Below, in pieces: positions 1 to 10,911 of a stretch of DNA of 64,000 nt. Each line of letters opens with the position of its first letter. The first letter of the stretch is position 1. Below the pieces are notes generated by a model, which saw only the letters and a program-made list of their open reading frames with translations, made no database searches and was not told where the DNA came from. A program made the position numbers and the translations under genes. Origin of the DNA: Hybos culiciformis (Eukaryota > Arthropoda > Insecta > Diptera > Hybotidae); contig OZ023273.1 of the NCBI GenBank assembly GCA_964007475.1, positions 102,546,485 to 102,610,484 on the forward strand, in the 5' to 3' direction.

Positions 1-3000
1 AATTGGGACGTACATAACTTGTACATTAAAATATTATGCAATATTTGATTGTTATTCCCTTCAAATAATAGTGAGAACAGGATTCGATTGCTATAGATTT
101 TTAGCTTTATTCTATTAAAATAATCACAAGTTTTTTTAGTATTGCTCTTTTCTGGTACATGAAAAACAACTTTATTTTTGTTAATAAAAAAATATAATTT
201 TTTTTTCGAATGAAAATCCTAAAACTTTACGCAGTAAATTAAAAAAAAAGTGAAGTTTTTTACTGGTCAGTTTTTAATTAACTCCGTCATCCTATGTGAA
301 AACTTTTTGAAACTTTTTTTAATTTTTTTTATGTTCAATTGAATGTTATTTTAAAGTTACACTTTCTAATATGTATAATTACTTCTGGTGCAAGGAAATA
401 TAAATAAAAAATAATTCAAAAATTCATTCGCTATTTAACATCTGATAATTTAGTTAATGTTTAATTTAGACTTCACACCTTCACAGTCAGAATATATAAG
501 ATACATATAACATATATCTCAATTGAAAATAAACTTCTTAACAGGAAGCTTACATTAAGAAAAATGTGTATCTGATTATCATTGGATTAGTGGAAATGAT
601 CCAAAATTATTAAAATTATATAAAAAAACTTATGGTTATGGCAAATATGCTAAGTTTTTTCTTATATATTATCCTTTTGAATTATGTGGATTATTATTAT
701 ACGAAATACGACAGGAAATTTTTTTTATATTCATATTGAGCGAAGGAAAAGATTTATTTTTGTAATTTTAAAATCTTTATCTTATTGAAAATGTGTATAT
801 AAAAGCATATTATAACTTATGTTTCCTTCTTTTTCCTAAGGTTTCTTTATAATATAAGATTTATCGGAAAATTGTATTATAACTATTCTATATTAACATA
901 TCATTTTGGTTTTATCTTTTAATTATATTCAAAACTCTTCATTTTCAAAACTCTTCATTTTGATTAATGTAGTGCTTTACGTCAAACACCGATGTTATTG
1001 CCTTATTGTAAACTTTTGTTTGTAAACCCACATTTTATTGTTGTTCACAGTAGATCATCTTAAAAATGCATTGATTTTAGTAAAAAATATATTTCATTGA
1101 AAAAAATTATATTTCATCGATGACAAATAAATCATTTTTCAATACTCACTGAACGAACAAAAGAATAATTATTATAAAAACTGATTTAATGATACTTAAA
1201 TAAGAAATAAATAAAAACTATCATTATTTATTATTAATAATTTTTTTTTTAATTTTTTTTTTTTTATCAAATGATATATATGAAAATAAGTCAATATCGA
1301 AATAAAAGTTTTACATAAAAGATTTTAATATCAATTTTACAATACTGTTATAAGCTTTTGCACAAATAATAAATGTACTGTAGTACATAAAAGGAAATAA
1401 TCATTAAAAAGCAATGAACTTCAAGTTTTTTGTTTTCTGAAATATTTTATAAAATACGAAAATTATTTACATATAAGTTGAATGCGACAGAATAGTTTAT
1501 AGAGTTATTATATAAAAACCATAATCACAAAATTGTTAAACCTCTCTGATTCATTTCGGAAAGCAATTAGAACTCAGTGTAGCTTCGAACATTAAACCTG
1601 GATTTGATTTAAATTTTTTCGATATTTATTATAATAAGCGTATAATATTTCTGTATAATCGAAGACCAACCAAAATTATAATAATATATGTAAAATATAT
1701 AAGATATAATATAAAAGATTGAAAATATTTTGCTTTAAATATTTTTATTTGTTCACTAATGTCTGGCACCAGCACCGCTTTAAACATTTAGCTAGAAAAG
1801 AAAATTTATACTACGTTTTATATATTCTATGCAGAGGGAACAATTTGGTTCATAATATTTTAATTTTCTTGGTAACCAACAAAAGACCAAAAATAAAGTT
1901 TTCATAAATTTACGTAATATTCCATCGGTGAATTGTTATTATTTGTTTATTTTTATACGAATAATGTTGACAAAATCCTTTTAAAATAAAATTTTGATAG
2001 CTTGAGGTTGTTTTGATAGTTTCAAGTTATTATTATTGTTAAAGAAATTGTTATTTTTAATTAATTTGTTTTTTTTTTGTACTGCACAATTAAAACAAAA
2101 ACTAAACAGCACTCAATTTCATTATCTTGTGGCTTTTGCGGTGTTTCAGGATTTCAAAATGCAATTTGCCAAAAAGTCTTTATAAAAAACGTAAAAAAAT
2201 GCTGGATGTTTCAATGAATTATTTTTTTTTTTTGATTTAGGATGCAGACATGACGTTTAGTGCCAACTTAATAAAAATTTTCTAACATAGACCTTGACTC
2301 AAATAGGTATTTATTAACTGATTTAAGATTTAAAGAGTTTTTGATCAGAAGTCAAAATCTGAGCAAAAAGAATGTTTAAAATAAAAAGTTTGTTAAAAAG
2401 TTCATTCAGCAATAGACCTTATTTTGTTACCAATATTCCATTATTTAGTTTATTAATAAAAGCTTTATGAAGCTTTTTGAACACTTTTTCTAATTCTCTC
2501 AACTTAATTTTTATTATGTTTAATTCTAGATTCTTTAAAGAAGTCTAACCTCGAACTGTTGTTGATGATGTATTGAAGCTGTTAGGAATGAATACTAATG
2601 AATTCAAGTGAGGTTTTTATGAATTTTCCTTACTTAAGTCAATGAAACCGAATTGGAGTTAAGATAAAATGTAAAATACAATTTTATTTTGTTTTCACTG
2701 CGGTTATTCAAAGGCTATTCAAAAGTCGAAAAGTGAACAAATTTTCAATTAACCTTTTTTCGGATTATTTAGGTATATTCCAAAAATATTTTTTTAATCT
2801 ACTCCCAAAGTCCTAACTTTTATCTGTCAAATTTTTTACACAAAGGGAAAATTTTAAATTAACGAAGGAAAATAAAGTTAAATAATGGGGAAAAAAAGAT
2901 TATTATCAGTTTATGATGAAACTGTTTTTATTTTTCCAAAAGGGAGTCCAACAATTTTTGTTAAACATATAATGATATATGTAGAATAGATTACATATTT

Positions 3001-3720
3001 GTTCATAATGTACATATTTGAAATAATTTGTTCTTATCATTAATTGTGTAATAAAATAAAAATACTTTTTTGGGGACACAATTCTTATTAACTCGTAAAG
3101 TAATTTGTCTGTATATTTCTTTACTATTTTCGACACTCTCGTAGACCCACTTTTCGTCAACACAGCGAGCTGAAATTTGGCACACAGGTCCATGTCGCGT
3201 GACAATTGAAGCTATCAAAATTTGAAGCAAAAATTTTCATGGAAAACCCGGAAAATCGGGAAAAATCATTTAAAAATTTGGTACAAATTTAAGTAGTGAT
3301 AAATCCGTTTTAGGAAAAATGCATACTTTTCTGATTTTTCCGACTTTTCCGGAAAATTTTCCGGTAAAAAAGTTTTCTAAATTATGCAGGATCAAGTTCC
3401 CTACAAACTGGCATCATTACTTTCTCTCCGACAATGGTGAAAACTTGCAGAAAAAATCGAAGAAAATTCATGTGAAACGCTTTTCCGGAGTTTTTCCGAC
3501 CAAGGAAGCGTTTGAGCGTTTTGCAACCTGAGACAAAGTTGTAGAGCGAAATGAGTTGCATAAAGTTGTTTTTGCAGAAAACTCCATGGAAAACCCGAAA
3601 AAGCGGAAAAATCATCGGAAAAATTTTCATCGATATGATTAGTCATAAAATTGTTTTCAAACATCCATGCAGCACATAATAACAATTTAGTTAACGTGAA
3701 AAAGGCAGAAAATAAAACTA
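1..3720. other. AT-rich gene-free region
   Basis: No coding region, RNA gene or terminal-repeat element is supported here. The stretch is dominated by A and T runs. Between 3230 and 3640 there are direct repeats of a GGAAAACCCG/GGAAAA motif (about 3240 and 3588) and a CGGAAAATTTTCCGG-type dyad near 3350. These suggest a decayed repeat, but I cannot find its ends. Short open frames in this part overlap on both strands and show no recognisable protein. Confidence 0.6.
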
Positions 3721-3974
3721 AGTTAAAAACGAGTTTTCCAAAAAACTGAGGCCAGGCCGCATGAAAAAGTAGAAAATAACTTTTTCTTCACACACAGAGG
3801 CGGACTCAGATTTTTTGATTGGGACATTTCTCTTGAATATTCTTTCTCTTCATGAATCAAATCACTTACGTCCCAATCAAAAAATCTGAATCCACCTCTG
3901 TGTGTGAAGAAAAAGTTATTTTCTACTTTTTCATGCGGCCTGGCCTCAGTTTTATGGAAAACTCGTTTTTAACT
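3721..3974. repeat. Foldback/MITE-like inverted repeat, about 254 bp
   Basis: The two halves are near-perfect inverted copies. The left arm begins AGTTAAAAACGAGTTTT, and its reverse complement closes the right arm at 3974. The arms are about 105-110 bp each, separated by about 40 bp, so the transcript could fold into a long hairpin. It has no coding capacity. A small non-autonomous DNA element is the simplest reading; I see no clear target duplication, so the class is unknown. Confidence 0.65.
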
Positions 3975-4059
3975 TATTTTTTATAATTTAATTTAAATAA
4001 ATTTTTATGAATATATTGTAAAATATTTTTACAGATACATTTATAACATGTACATTCTG

Positions 4060-4534
4060 CACGGTAAAAAAAAGGTGTTTTTTACTATTTAAGGTGTAGC
4101 CGGCGGGTACGTGGGAATTTTTAAAAATTATTAAAATTAAAGTTAATTTAAAATAGTGTAAAAACCAAACGAAAAAAATGCACATTTGACAATATAGTTG
4201 TTAATTATTACTTCAATTTGTACAAAATTGTGCAATTATTTATTAAGAGTTACCAAAAATAGATTAGAACAGGAAAATGAAATGTGTAAAATGTGTTTTA
4301 CGCTTTTTCAGTTTTAAATTAGATAAAAAAATTAGTAAAATATATTAATAATGTTGTAATTATTTCCCTTATTTTGGTAAAATAATTTTTAATCTAAATG
4401 AAAATTATTAATTACTAAAAAAAGAAAAAAACGTTCTAATTATAAATTAAAAACAACACAAAAATGTGTAAAACGAGTTTACATTTTTTCGGTGTAGAAA
4501 AAAGAGTTAAAAACGCCCAATTTTTTTTACCGTG
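4060..4534. mobile_element. MITE with CACGGTAAAAAAAA ends
   Basis: The left end CACGGTAAAAAAAAGG is matched in inverted orientation by the right end at 4534, where TTTTTTTTACCGTG closes the element. Both ends continue into a GGTGTTTTT/GGCGTTTTT motif. The interior of about 475 bp is A/T-rich and non-coding. The structure is that of a non-autonomous DNA transposon, perhaps Tc1/mariner-like, but the target duplication is not clear. Confidence 0.6.
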
Positions 4535-5640
4535 TACTTGTTCATAAAATGAAGTTTTGAAGTCTGAAGATTATCAAAATAGTCAATATAGCAAAATCTA
4601 TATTTTTATGCCGAATTCCATAATTGGTCAAATCTGCTCGATAAGAATCATTACAGTTTAGTTTGTGTAAAATTAACTTCATATATAACAGAATTTTTTT
4701 TATTAATGAGTAATATATTTGTATGCCAAATGAGAAATGTAGCTTTCAATGTTGAAATCCATGTTGTAGAAATTTTAATGTACATACATAGTTTATTTTT
4801 GAAACAACCCTAGGGTTTTTATTTTTACTTTGAAAAAGATAAAAAATAATCTAATTTTGAAGTCAAAGGATATTTTTTTTTATAATAATATAAGGTAAAT
4901 ATGGGGCGAAAGTTAGTTATGTTTTGATATATTGTACAAAGTTGACGGACAAAGTAGTTAAATAAGTTTAAATTCCTTCATAGTATAATATAAAAAGAAT
5001 TTCAAAATTATGACATTGAATTAAGAATAAATTCGTTTTTTAACACATTTGAAGAGTTTAAGCGGTTTAGTTAGAACGTTTTGTGCTGACGCGCTCTGAG
5101 AGTTAATTAATTTCATTTTTATCTTTTATTGTTCAATATTAACTTTTTATTTACATACTATATATATTTATGTACATTCGAAGTTATAGACTAAAGATGA
5201 AAATTGTTGCTTGCATTATTGCTTTACATATCCACAGGACAAACAATCTGAATGATTAATATTTAAAGCTCTAATAACTTTCTTATAGAAATTCCAATTT
5301 TCTACTTAATTAGAAAAATATAATAAATACTTTAATTAGGTATTTATTATAAATTATTATATGAAATATGAAAATTAAAATTTTCAAACCAAATGTTTCA
5401 GTGTAAAAGATAAAATAAAATATTTTATTACAACCGTGACATTATTAAATGAAAAAATATGATGCCCTTAGGATATATAAATATTTTCTTTTCTCTTTTT
5501 ATTAGTGAAACTTCCTAAATTTTTTTATAAGGTTGAGTCTTTATGATATCATTTAAGGATAATAAAAAATCTTTTTCTTGATTGCAACTACTATAACAAT
5601 AATAATAAAATTTTACCCTCTTTTGGACTGGCTAAATAAC
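4535..5640. other. AT-rich gene-free region
   Basis: I see no gene, RNA or defined transposon ends in this interval, only A/T-rich sequence and short simple repeats up to the presumed 3' end of the LINE. Confidence 0.5.
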
Positions 5641-5767
5641 GTTCATATTTTATTTATTATTATTTATTATTTTTATTATTATTCTTCATTTATTTAGTTC
5701 ATTTAAAACTATTAATTTTACATTAGTATTAAATCTATTATTAATTTAGTAATACATTTGGATTATT

Positions 5768-6672
5768 CTACATAAAATTATTTTTGACATATTCAGCTAC
5801 AGCTCTTTTATATTTATTAAAATTCATTTCATTACTTATTTCATTGGTTAATTCATTAAAAATTTTTATCCCATTGTACATAAGCATATTTTGACTATTT
5901 TGTGTTCTTAATAAATCTAATCTAAAATTGGTTATGTTTCTTAAATTATGACTATGTATTTCATTTACGTATGTTAATTTTTCACTAAGGTAATTCGGAT
6001 AGATTTTATTTTTCATTTTAAATACAATTATCAAAACATTCATTATAATTCTTTGATTAATATTTAGCCATTTTAATGTTGACAGCATAAAGTTTATTGA
6101 GCTATATCTACTTACTCTAAGTATTATTCTCATGGCTCTATTCTGTAACCTTTGTAACCTGTCTTTATCGTACCTACTTGCCATGAATAATATAGAAGAA
6201 CAATACTCAAAATGTGGCTTAACTATTGTATTGTATATTAATATTGAACTAGAGAGCGACAACTTATTTCTTTTTTGTACATAAAGTATATTTTTTTAGC
6301 TATTTTCTTGCAAATATAGTCTATATGACTTTTAAAGTTTAATTTATTGTCCATTACGACACCTAAATATTTTATTTCATCCAATTTTTCAATAGCCTCA
6401 TTATTTATTTTAATTTCATTATCAGTCGCACCATTCAAAATCATACACTTAGTTTTATCAACATTTAGTTTTAATTTATTCATATCGAACCACACATTCA
6501 ATTTTTGAAGATCTAGATTAATTTGTTCCACACATTCTTCAGCATTATCACCCACAACATAAAGCAATGCATCGTCGGCAAACAGAATTAACTTTGATAG
6601 ACTTATAGCCATTTCCATATCATTCACGTAAACTAAAAATAATAAAACACCCAGTATCGAACCCTGTGGTAC
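5768..6672 (-). pseudogene. LINE ORF2, C-terminal part (RT palm to C terminus), frameshifted
   Basis: This is the C-terminal half of the LINE reverse transcriptase. Reading on the minus strand, it starts at the conserved PQG motif, then has the catalytic FADD box (ILFADDALL, near 6590), the NKLKLNVDKTKC region and the thumb (KYLGV). A second frame from about 6260 down to 5768 continues with the typical LINE C-terminal domain (VKPHFEYCSS, RLQRLQNRAMR). The two frames meet in an A-rich run around 6260-6275, so this copy has a small indel there. The N-terminal part lies at 17062-18946, beyond the inserted LTR element. Jockey/CR1-group membership follows from the EN-RT layout and the C-terminal motif. 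The copy is probably inactive. Confidence 0.85.
6669..6672. repeat. Target-site duplication GTAC, left copy (element 1)
   Basis: GTAC directly precedes the TG that opens the 5' LTR. The same four bases follow the CA that closes the 3' LTR at 17062-17065. Four-base duplications are standard for Ty3/gypsy integrases. Removing one copy puts the LINE RT reading frame back in register, which confirms the boundary. Confidence 0.9.
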
Positions 6673-7171
6673 TGTTGTATGTTTGGACCACATACGTGAA
6701 CCATAACACACCTACCTAACTCATAATACTTACCCTAAAACCCACCAAGTATTCCATATCTTTTTTAATACATTTTATGCACCTAAAATGCAATATATTC
6801 TTGAGTTTATTTGCCTCACAAAATATGTCAATTTAACATAATTATTTTACACGTTTAGAAATTACTTAAAATAATTTCATTTCAATTTCCTCTATACAAA
6901 ATATGTTGAACTCACATATTTTGTATTAAAGCTTTATGCACATATAATTAATTGCATATTCTCTCTTAATTTTCAATATTGCAATGCAATTATCGTAAAC
7001 ACAAATATTCGCTCTTTGTAAAATGCGTGAGCATTTTACGATAAAAACTTGTTTAAAAAGATCTGTTATCAATTGATTAAGAATCAATGTATTTTCATAA
7101 TTCGGTAAATAAATAATTAAAATTAATGTTAATAGTCGTTTTAATTTTTCTTAAAGTATTCAAAGTTAACA
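6673..7171 (+). repeat. 5' LTR of element 1 (499 bp)
   Basis: It starts TGTTGTATG and ends GTTAACA, immediately followed by the primer-binding site. It contains an AATAAA at 7108-7113 that may serve polyadenylation. It also has two strong dyads: 12-bp perfect arms at 6895-6906 and 6914-6925 with a 7-nt loop, and GTAAAATGC/GCATTTTAC at 7018-7039 with a GTGA loop. The first 128 bp (6673-6800) have no counterpart in the 3' LTR. Confidence 0.9.
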
Positions 7172-7185
7172 TGGCGATCCTGCCA
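7172..7185 (+). promoter_or_regulatory. Primer-binding site (tRNA-Arg type), element 1
   Basis: TGGCGATCCTGCCA begins at the base after the 5' LTR. Its complement would be a tRNA 3' end ...GGCAGGATCG-CCA, which fits an insect tRNA-Arg acceptor as I recall it. The 412/mdg1 group is known to use tRNA-Arg. The exact isoacceptor should be checked against the host tRNA set. Confidence 0.8.
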
Positions 7186-7613
7186 ACTTGGTAAAAAAAA
7201 AAGTATTGTGTTTGTTTTCTAATAAAAAAAAAGTGTTTGAATATTTTTAAATAATTATGAATAAATTTTGTTTCGATTAAAAATAAAAAAAATTTAAAAA
7301 CTTAATTTTACTTAATAATAAAATAAAATTTTTTTTAATAAAAAAAAAATAAAATAAGTCGTCTACTAACGTAGATGAATTTTCATAAGAGTTCTTTTCA
7401 TTAAGAACTATAAGAGTTCTTCTAACGAAGAACTATTAAGTTTTCTCTTAACGGAGAAAAATAAACAAAAAAAAAAAATCATAAAAAAAAAATATAAAAA
7501 AAAATAGTGCCTCTTTCTACCAGAAAATAAGATAAAAATTTATAAAAAAAAAAAATAATAATAAAAAAAAATTTGTGTTTTTTGTATAAAAATAAAAATA
7601 AAAATAAATATAA

Positions 7614-7967
7614 ATGCAGAGAGTAGAAAATTTGGAAACAAAATTGGACCCACGATTATTAAATCAATTAAAAGAAAGCCCACAATCTGGTCCGAAACCA
7701 CTCTTCATTGTTGGCCAGGAAAGAAAAATTCTTTCCCTGGACCAATATCGGCAAAGAAAAACCGCTGCAGCCCAATTACCGTCATCCCCAAAGCAAATAG
7801 TAAAAACAAAAAAGAAGGGAGCCGGTAAACAAAAAAAATTGAATCTAGAAATAAAAAATCTTTTTCGTCTTCGGGAAATGCCCGGAATATCGACAGAATA
7901 CAAAAAACAATTAAGTACCCAAATAGAAGAATTGAGGCTAAAAAAAAAAGAGCACCAAAAATCTTAA
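7614..7967 (+). CDS. Leader ORF a, basic 117-residue protein of unknown function (element 1)
   Basis: This is the first ORF of the element 1 leader, 440 bp after the primer site. The protein is strongly basic. It has a Lys/Gln-rich middle (VKTKKKGAGKQKK, about residues 63-75) and a C-terminal helix-prone segment rich in Leu, Glu and Lys (about residues 80-115) that could form a short coiled coil. Codon use is less A-homopolymeric than the flanking leader, which argues that it is translated. I recognise no family. Elements of the 412 group are known to carry small ORFs before gag. I could not find a matching ORF in element 2. A nucleic-acid-binding role is only a guess from charge. Confidence 0.55.
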   Translation: MQRVENLETKLDPRLLNQLKESPQSGPKPLFIVGQERKILSLDQYRQRKTAAAQLPSSPKQIVKTKKKGAGKQKKLNLEIKNLFRLREMPGISTEYKKQLSTQIEELRLKKKEHQKS

Positions 7968-8258
7968 TTAATATAAATATTAAACAAACTATAAAAAAAA
8001 AGGGTATTAATTTGGCAAAACAGAAAAAAAAAAAACAAACTTTATATACCTACATAAAAATAAAGTGCATTGAACAAATGAAAATTTCTTTTTTACCTAC
8101 ATAAAAACAAAAAAAAAAAAAGTGCATTGAACAAATAATATTTTTTCTAAGAAAGTACATAAAAAAAAAAAAAGAGAAAAATTATCATACACAAGCTTTT
8201 AAAAAAACAAAATATATATAATAATTTATAAGAGAAAAATACAATTGTAGACTTAAAA

Positions 8259-8486
8259 ATGGGTAAAACGCAATCCAAGGTCGCACCCCCTTCCAACACA
8301 GGAACGGTGGTGAACACAGTCGACATTACCCCAGTATCAAAAATGGATACTGATATAGTCGTTTTGGTATACATTATTACGACCATCATATTGATAGCTC
8401 TATTCTATAAACTATATAAAATTTGGCACGGTGCAACAAAAAAAAAGTATTTTAAACGTGGCCAAAATAACATCGATTTAGCCTAA
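8259..8486 (+). CDS. Leader ORF b, myristoylation-type single-pass membrane microprotein (element 1)
   Basis: A 75-residue protein. The N terminus MGKTQSK fits the N-myristoylation pattern (Gly2, Ser6, Lys7). A polar region with TVVNT (residues 16-20) follows. Residues about 33-49 form one hydrophobic helix. A basic tail contains YKxYKxWH and ATKKKYF and ends GQNNIDLA. Element 2 encodes the same protein at 42608-42835, also 75 residues, identical at 38 of 75 positions by my alignment, with Gly2, TVVNT, the membrane segment and the KKKYF tail all kept. Conservation between two diverged elements is good evidence of a real product. It could tether RNA, Gag or particles to membranes. That role is inference; I recognise no named family. 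Confidence 0.8.
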   Translation: MGKTQSKVAPPSNTGTVVNTVDITPVSKMDTDIVVLVYIITTIILIALFYKLYKIWHGATKKKYFKRGQNNIDLA

Positions 8487-8489
8487 TAA

Positions 8490-9625
8490 CAAAAAAAAAA
8501 ATAATATACGATCTAATTTTTTCTCTCTCATTTAAAAAAAAAAAAAAATTCAAATTCGAACTTATGATAAAAAGAAAAAGAAAATAAAAACAAAAAAAAA
8601 ACTAAAATTTTAAAAAGAAACATTCTCAAAACATTTAAAAAAAAAAAAAAAAGAAACATTCTTAATGACTAAAACTAAATTTTTCCTATTAAATAATAAC
8701 AAATTTTGATAAATAATTTAATAAATAAATAAAAATAACTATAAATATCTATTTGCAAAAAGTATTGAAAAATAACAGTGAAAAATGACTAGGTAATTTA
8801 GAACAAAAAAAAACTAAAAAAAAAAAAAATTAAACTATTGACTAGAAAACTGGTAGAAGAAAAAAACTGATAACATTGACTAGAAATTCAAAAAGAAAAA
8901 TATGAAAAATAGTGCAAATTAATTATAAATAAAATAAAATATATAGAAAAGAAAGAATAAAAAAAAAAAAAATAAATAAAATAAACATTTTTAACAATAT
9001 AAACAATATTTAATATACAAATAACTAGAAATTATTATAACTAAAAACATTTACCAAATACAAATCTAATAAAAACTCAAAAGAAAACTATAATAAAAAT
9101 TAACAGTAAATTATTTAAAAATGTTTTTTAATTAAAAATAATAAAAGATTAAATTAAAAACAACAATTAAGAAAAATAATAATAAATAAATATATGTAAT
9201 AACAAATTGCATTTAAAACAAATTAGAACGAGAAAAAGAAAGCGGAATTGCAGAAAAACCAAATAAGAGTATAGACAACAATAACAAGAGGCATCAAAAT
9301 CAACATCGTGATAACAAAGAAGATTATGGAAATCAACAACAAGAGGCATCGAAATAAATAGCAACATTGTAAACAGCAATCACCATCAAATAGATCATTT
9401 TTTTTATATTTTTATATGTCAGTAAGTTTTTTTTAATTTTTTTTATCACTAAATGTTAAAAATTCTTTGGAGACAATTTTTTTTTCTCTTTCTCTTTTCC
9501 TTAAATATATAAATATATAAACCAAATCGATCCACAATCCCAAAAAATATTCAAAAAGAATATCTTTTTTGTTTAACTACAAACAAATAAATTTTTTTTG
9601 CGAGTACTATTTATAAAAAATAAAA
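8490..9625 (+). other. A-rich leader segment of element 1, no ORF
   Basis: This is about 1.1 kb of leader between ORF b and ORF c, built mostly of A runs. A more complex patch around 9235-9400 has repeated CAACAACAAGAGGCATC-type sequence. It shows no supported coding region. The open frame on the opposite strand at 9167-9379 is a by-product of this composition. Confidence 0.5.
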
Positions 9626-9940
9626 ATGCCATCAAAACAATTACGTGCTTGGCACGAAATAGCATCTGAGCTATGTTGTACTTTTCAACACGATAAATCC
9701 GTTAGGGAATTTACAAATAATGTCATGAGATTATTTAATGAACTTAAAGCCCATCTATTAATACAAAATCCGGAAGACAATTGTAAAAGCCTAGAATATT
9801 TTTTCATATCTTTCTATACAACTCGCACAAATCTAGCTATATTTGATAAAATGTGGAATCTTGAAATTGAAACTTTAGAACAAGCAATACATATTGCAAA
9901 GCAGATCGAAAATAATTTAAAAGAAAATCTATTGTTATAG
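9626..9940 (+). CDS. Leader ORF c, Gag capsid C-domain-like mini-ORF (element 1)
   Basis: A 104-residue protein upstream of the true gag. Its pattern follows the C-terminal half of a retrotransposon capsid. FTNNVMRLFNELKAHL lines up with FASEIEDLAKQLENVY in the Gag of this element. A helix with FFISFYTT follows, and the end is ETLEQAIHIAKQIENN (about residues 82-97), which matches the usual gag ending of the form TLxEAIxxAxxIE. No basic nucleocapsid tail follows. By eye the sequence is not a recent duplication of the downstream gag, so it may have been captured from another family. A truncated capsid protein could co-assemble with or interfere with Gag, but this is inference. No counterpart ORF is seen in element 2. 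Confidence 0.6.
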   Translation: MPSKQLRAWHEIASELCCTFQHDKSVREFTNNVMRLFNELKAHLLIQNPEDNCKSLEYFFISFYTTRTNLAIFDKMWNLEIETLEQAIHIAKQIENNLKENLLL

Positions 9941-10911
9941 AAATTAAATGAATCAAAATAAATCAAAAGTTGTCTCATATACATAAAGAATTTTTTATTA
10001 GAAAATTAAGAATTATAAAATTTTAAAGAAAAACAAATAAAAAAAAAAAAATAAAAAATAAAACTTTTAATTATAATTATGTACAAACAAAAATATTTAT
10101 AAAAAAAAAAAATTGAGATATACAAAAAAAGAAGAAACCATATGATCTAGTAAAAATATTTACAAAATTTGCATTGAAAAAAAAAAGTATGTATTTACGA
10201 TACCTAAGAAGAGACAAAAATATGTAAAAAAAAAAAAAAAAAAAAAAATATATATTACAAGGTTATTTAATAAAAAGAAAATTTTACACACACAAAAAAA
10301 AAAAAATCAAAAAAAAACATTTGTACCTCTGTAAAATAAAAAAAAATAAAATACATCATTTGTACCAAAAGAACATTTTTATATATAACAAAAGAACATT
10401 TTTACTATATTGTACCAAAAATTGTACCAAATATATTAAATATATATATTATTAGTATTTTACAAAATTAATAAATATTAAAAATATATTACTATATTAT
10501 GCCAAATAAATAAATAAAAATCAAAGAAAATAAATAAATCATATAAATGTAAACCTACATATTTTTTTTTCTTTCTCCTATAAGAAACAAAATAAAACGT
10601 ACCTGAAAAAAAAAAAAAAGAACAAATACTGTCTATTGTATGCATGAAATTCTCTCTCTGAATGTTTTGATACTAACATTTTTATATATAAAAAAAAAAA
10701 ATAAACAACCTAAGAATATACACACCATTAATAATAATTTTCTATTCTCTCTTTATTGAAACGTAAACAAACATTAATATTTTATAAAAATATAAGGTGA
10801 TCGTACAAAAACATAGCACAAATATTTCAAAAGGGAGCAATCATTTCCTATTTTTATATTTTTTAAACTAAATACAGATTTGACTCAAGTATAGTTTTAT
10901 TTATTTTTTTA
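9941..10911 (+). other. A-rich leader segment before gag, element 1
   Basis: This is non-coding leader made of long A runs and (ATAT) stretches, with several short pyrimidine patches such as TTTTTTTTTCTTTCTCCTATAAG near 10560-10585. I see no ORF and no clear splice site that I would defend. Confidence 0.45.

Larger units (their letters stand above)
5641..6672 (-). mobile_element. 3' portion of Jockey/CR1-type LINE, split by element 1
   Basis: Minus-strand non-LTR retrotransposon sequence. It carries the C-terminal part of the reverse transcriptase ORF and a short 3' UTR ending in an A/T-rich (ATT)n-like tail around 5641-5690. The junction with element 1 lies at 6672/6673, where the 4-bp duplication GTAC (6669-6672) matches GTAC at 17062-17065. 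The 5' half of the same LINE continues at 17062. The 3' limit is approximate because no target duplication of the LINE itself was found. Confidence 0.75.

Noticed and set aside
1719..1907. 62-codon frame near the left edge
   Set aside because: Isolated, low complexity, with no neighbour, start context or similarity; also 37183-37371 and 39956-40144.
3319..3685. Overlapping 70-94-codon frames on both strands around 3319-3685
   Set aside because: No recognisable motifs, several overlapping frames on opposite strands, and repeated GGAAAA sequence; probably repeat-derived.
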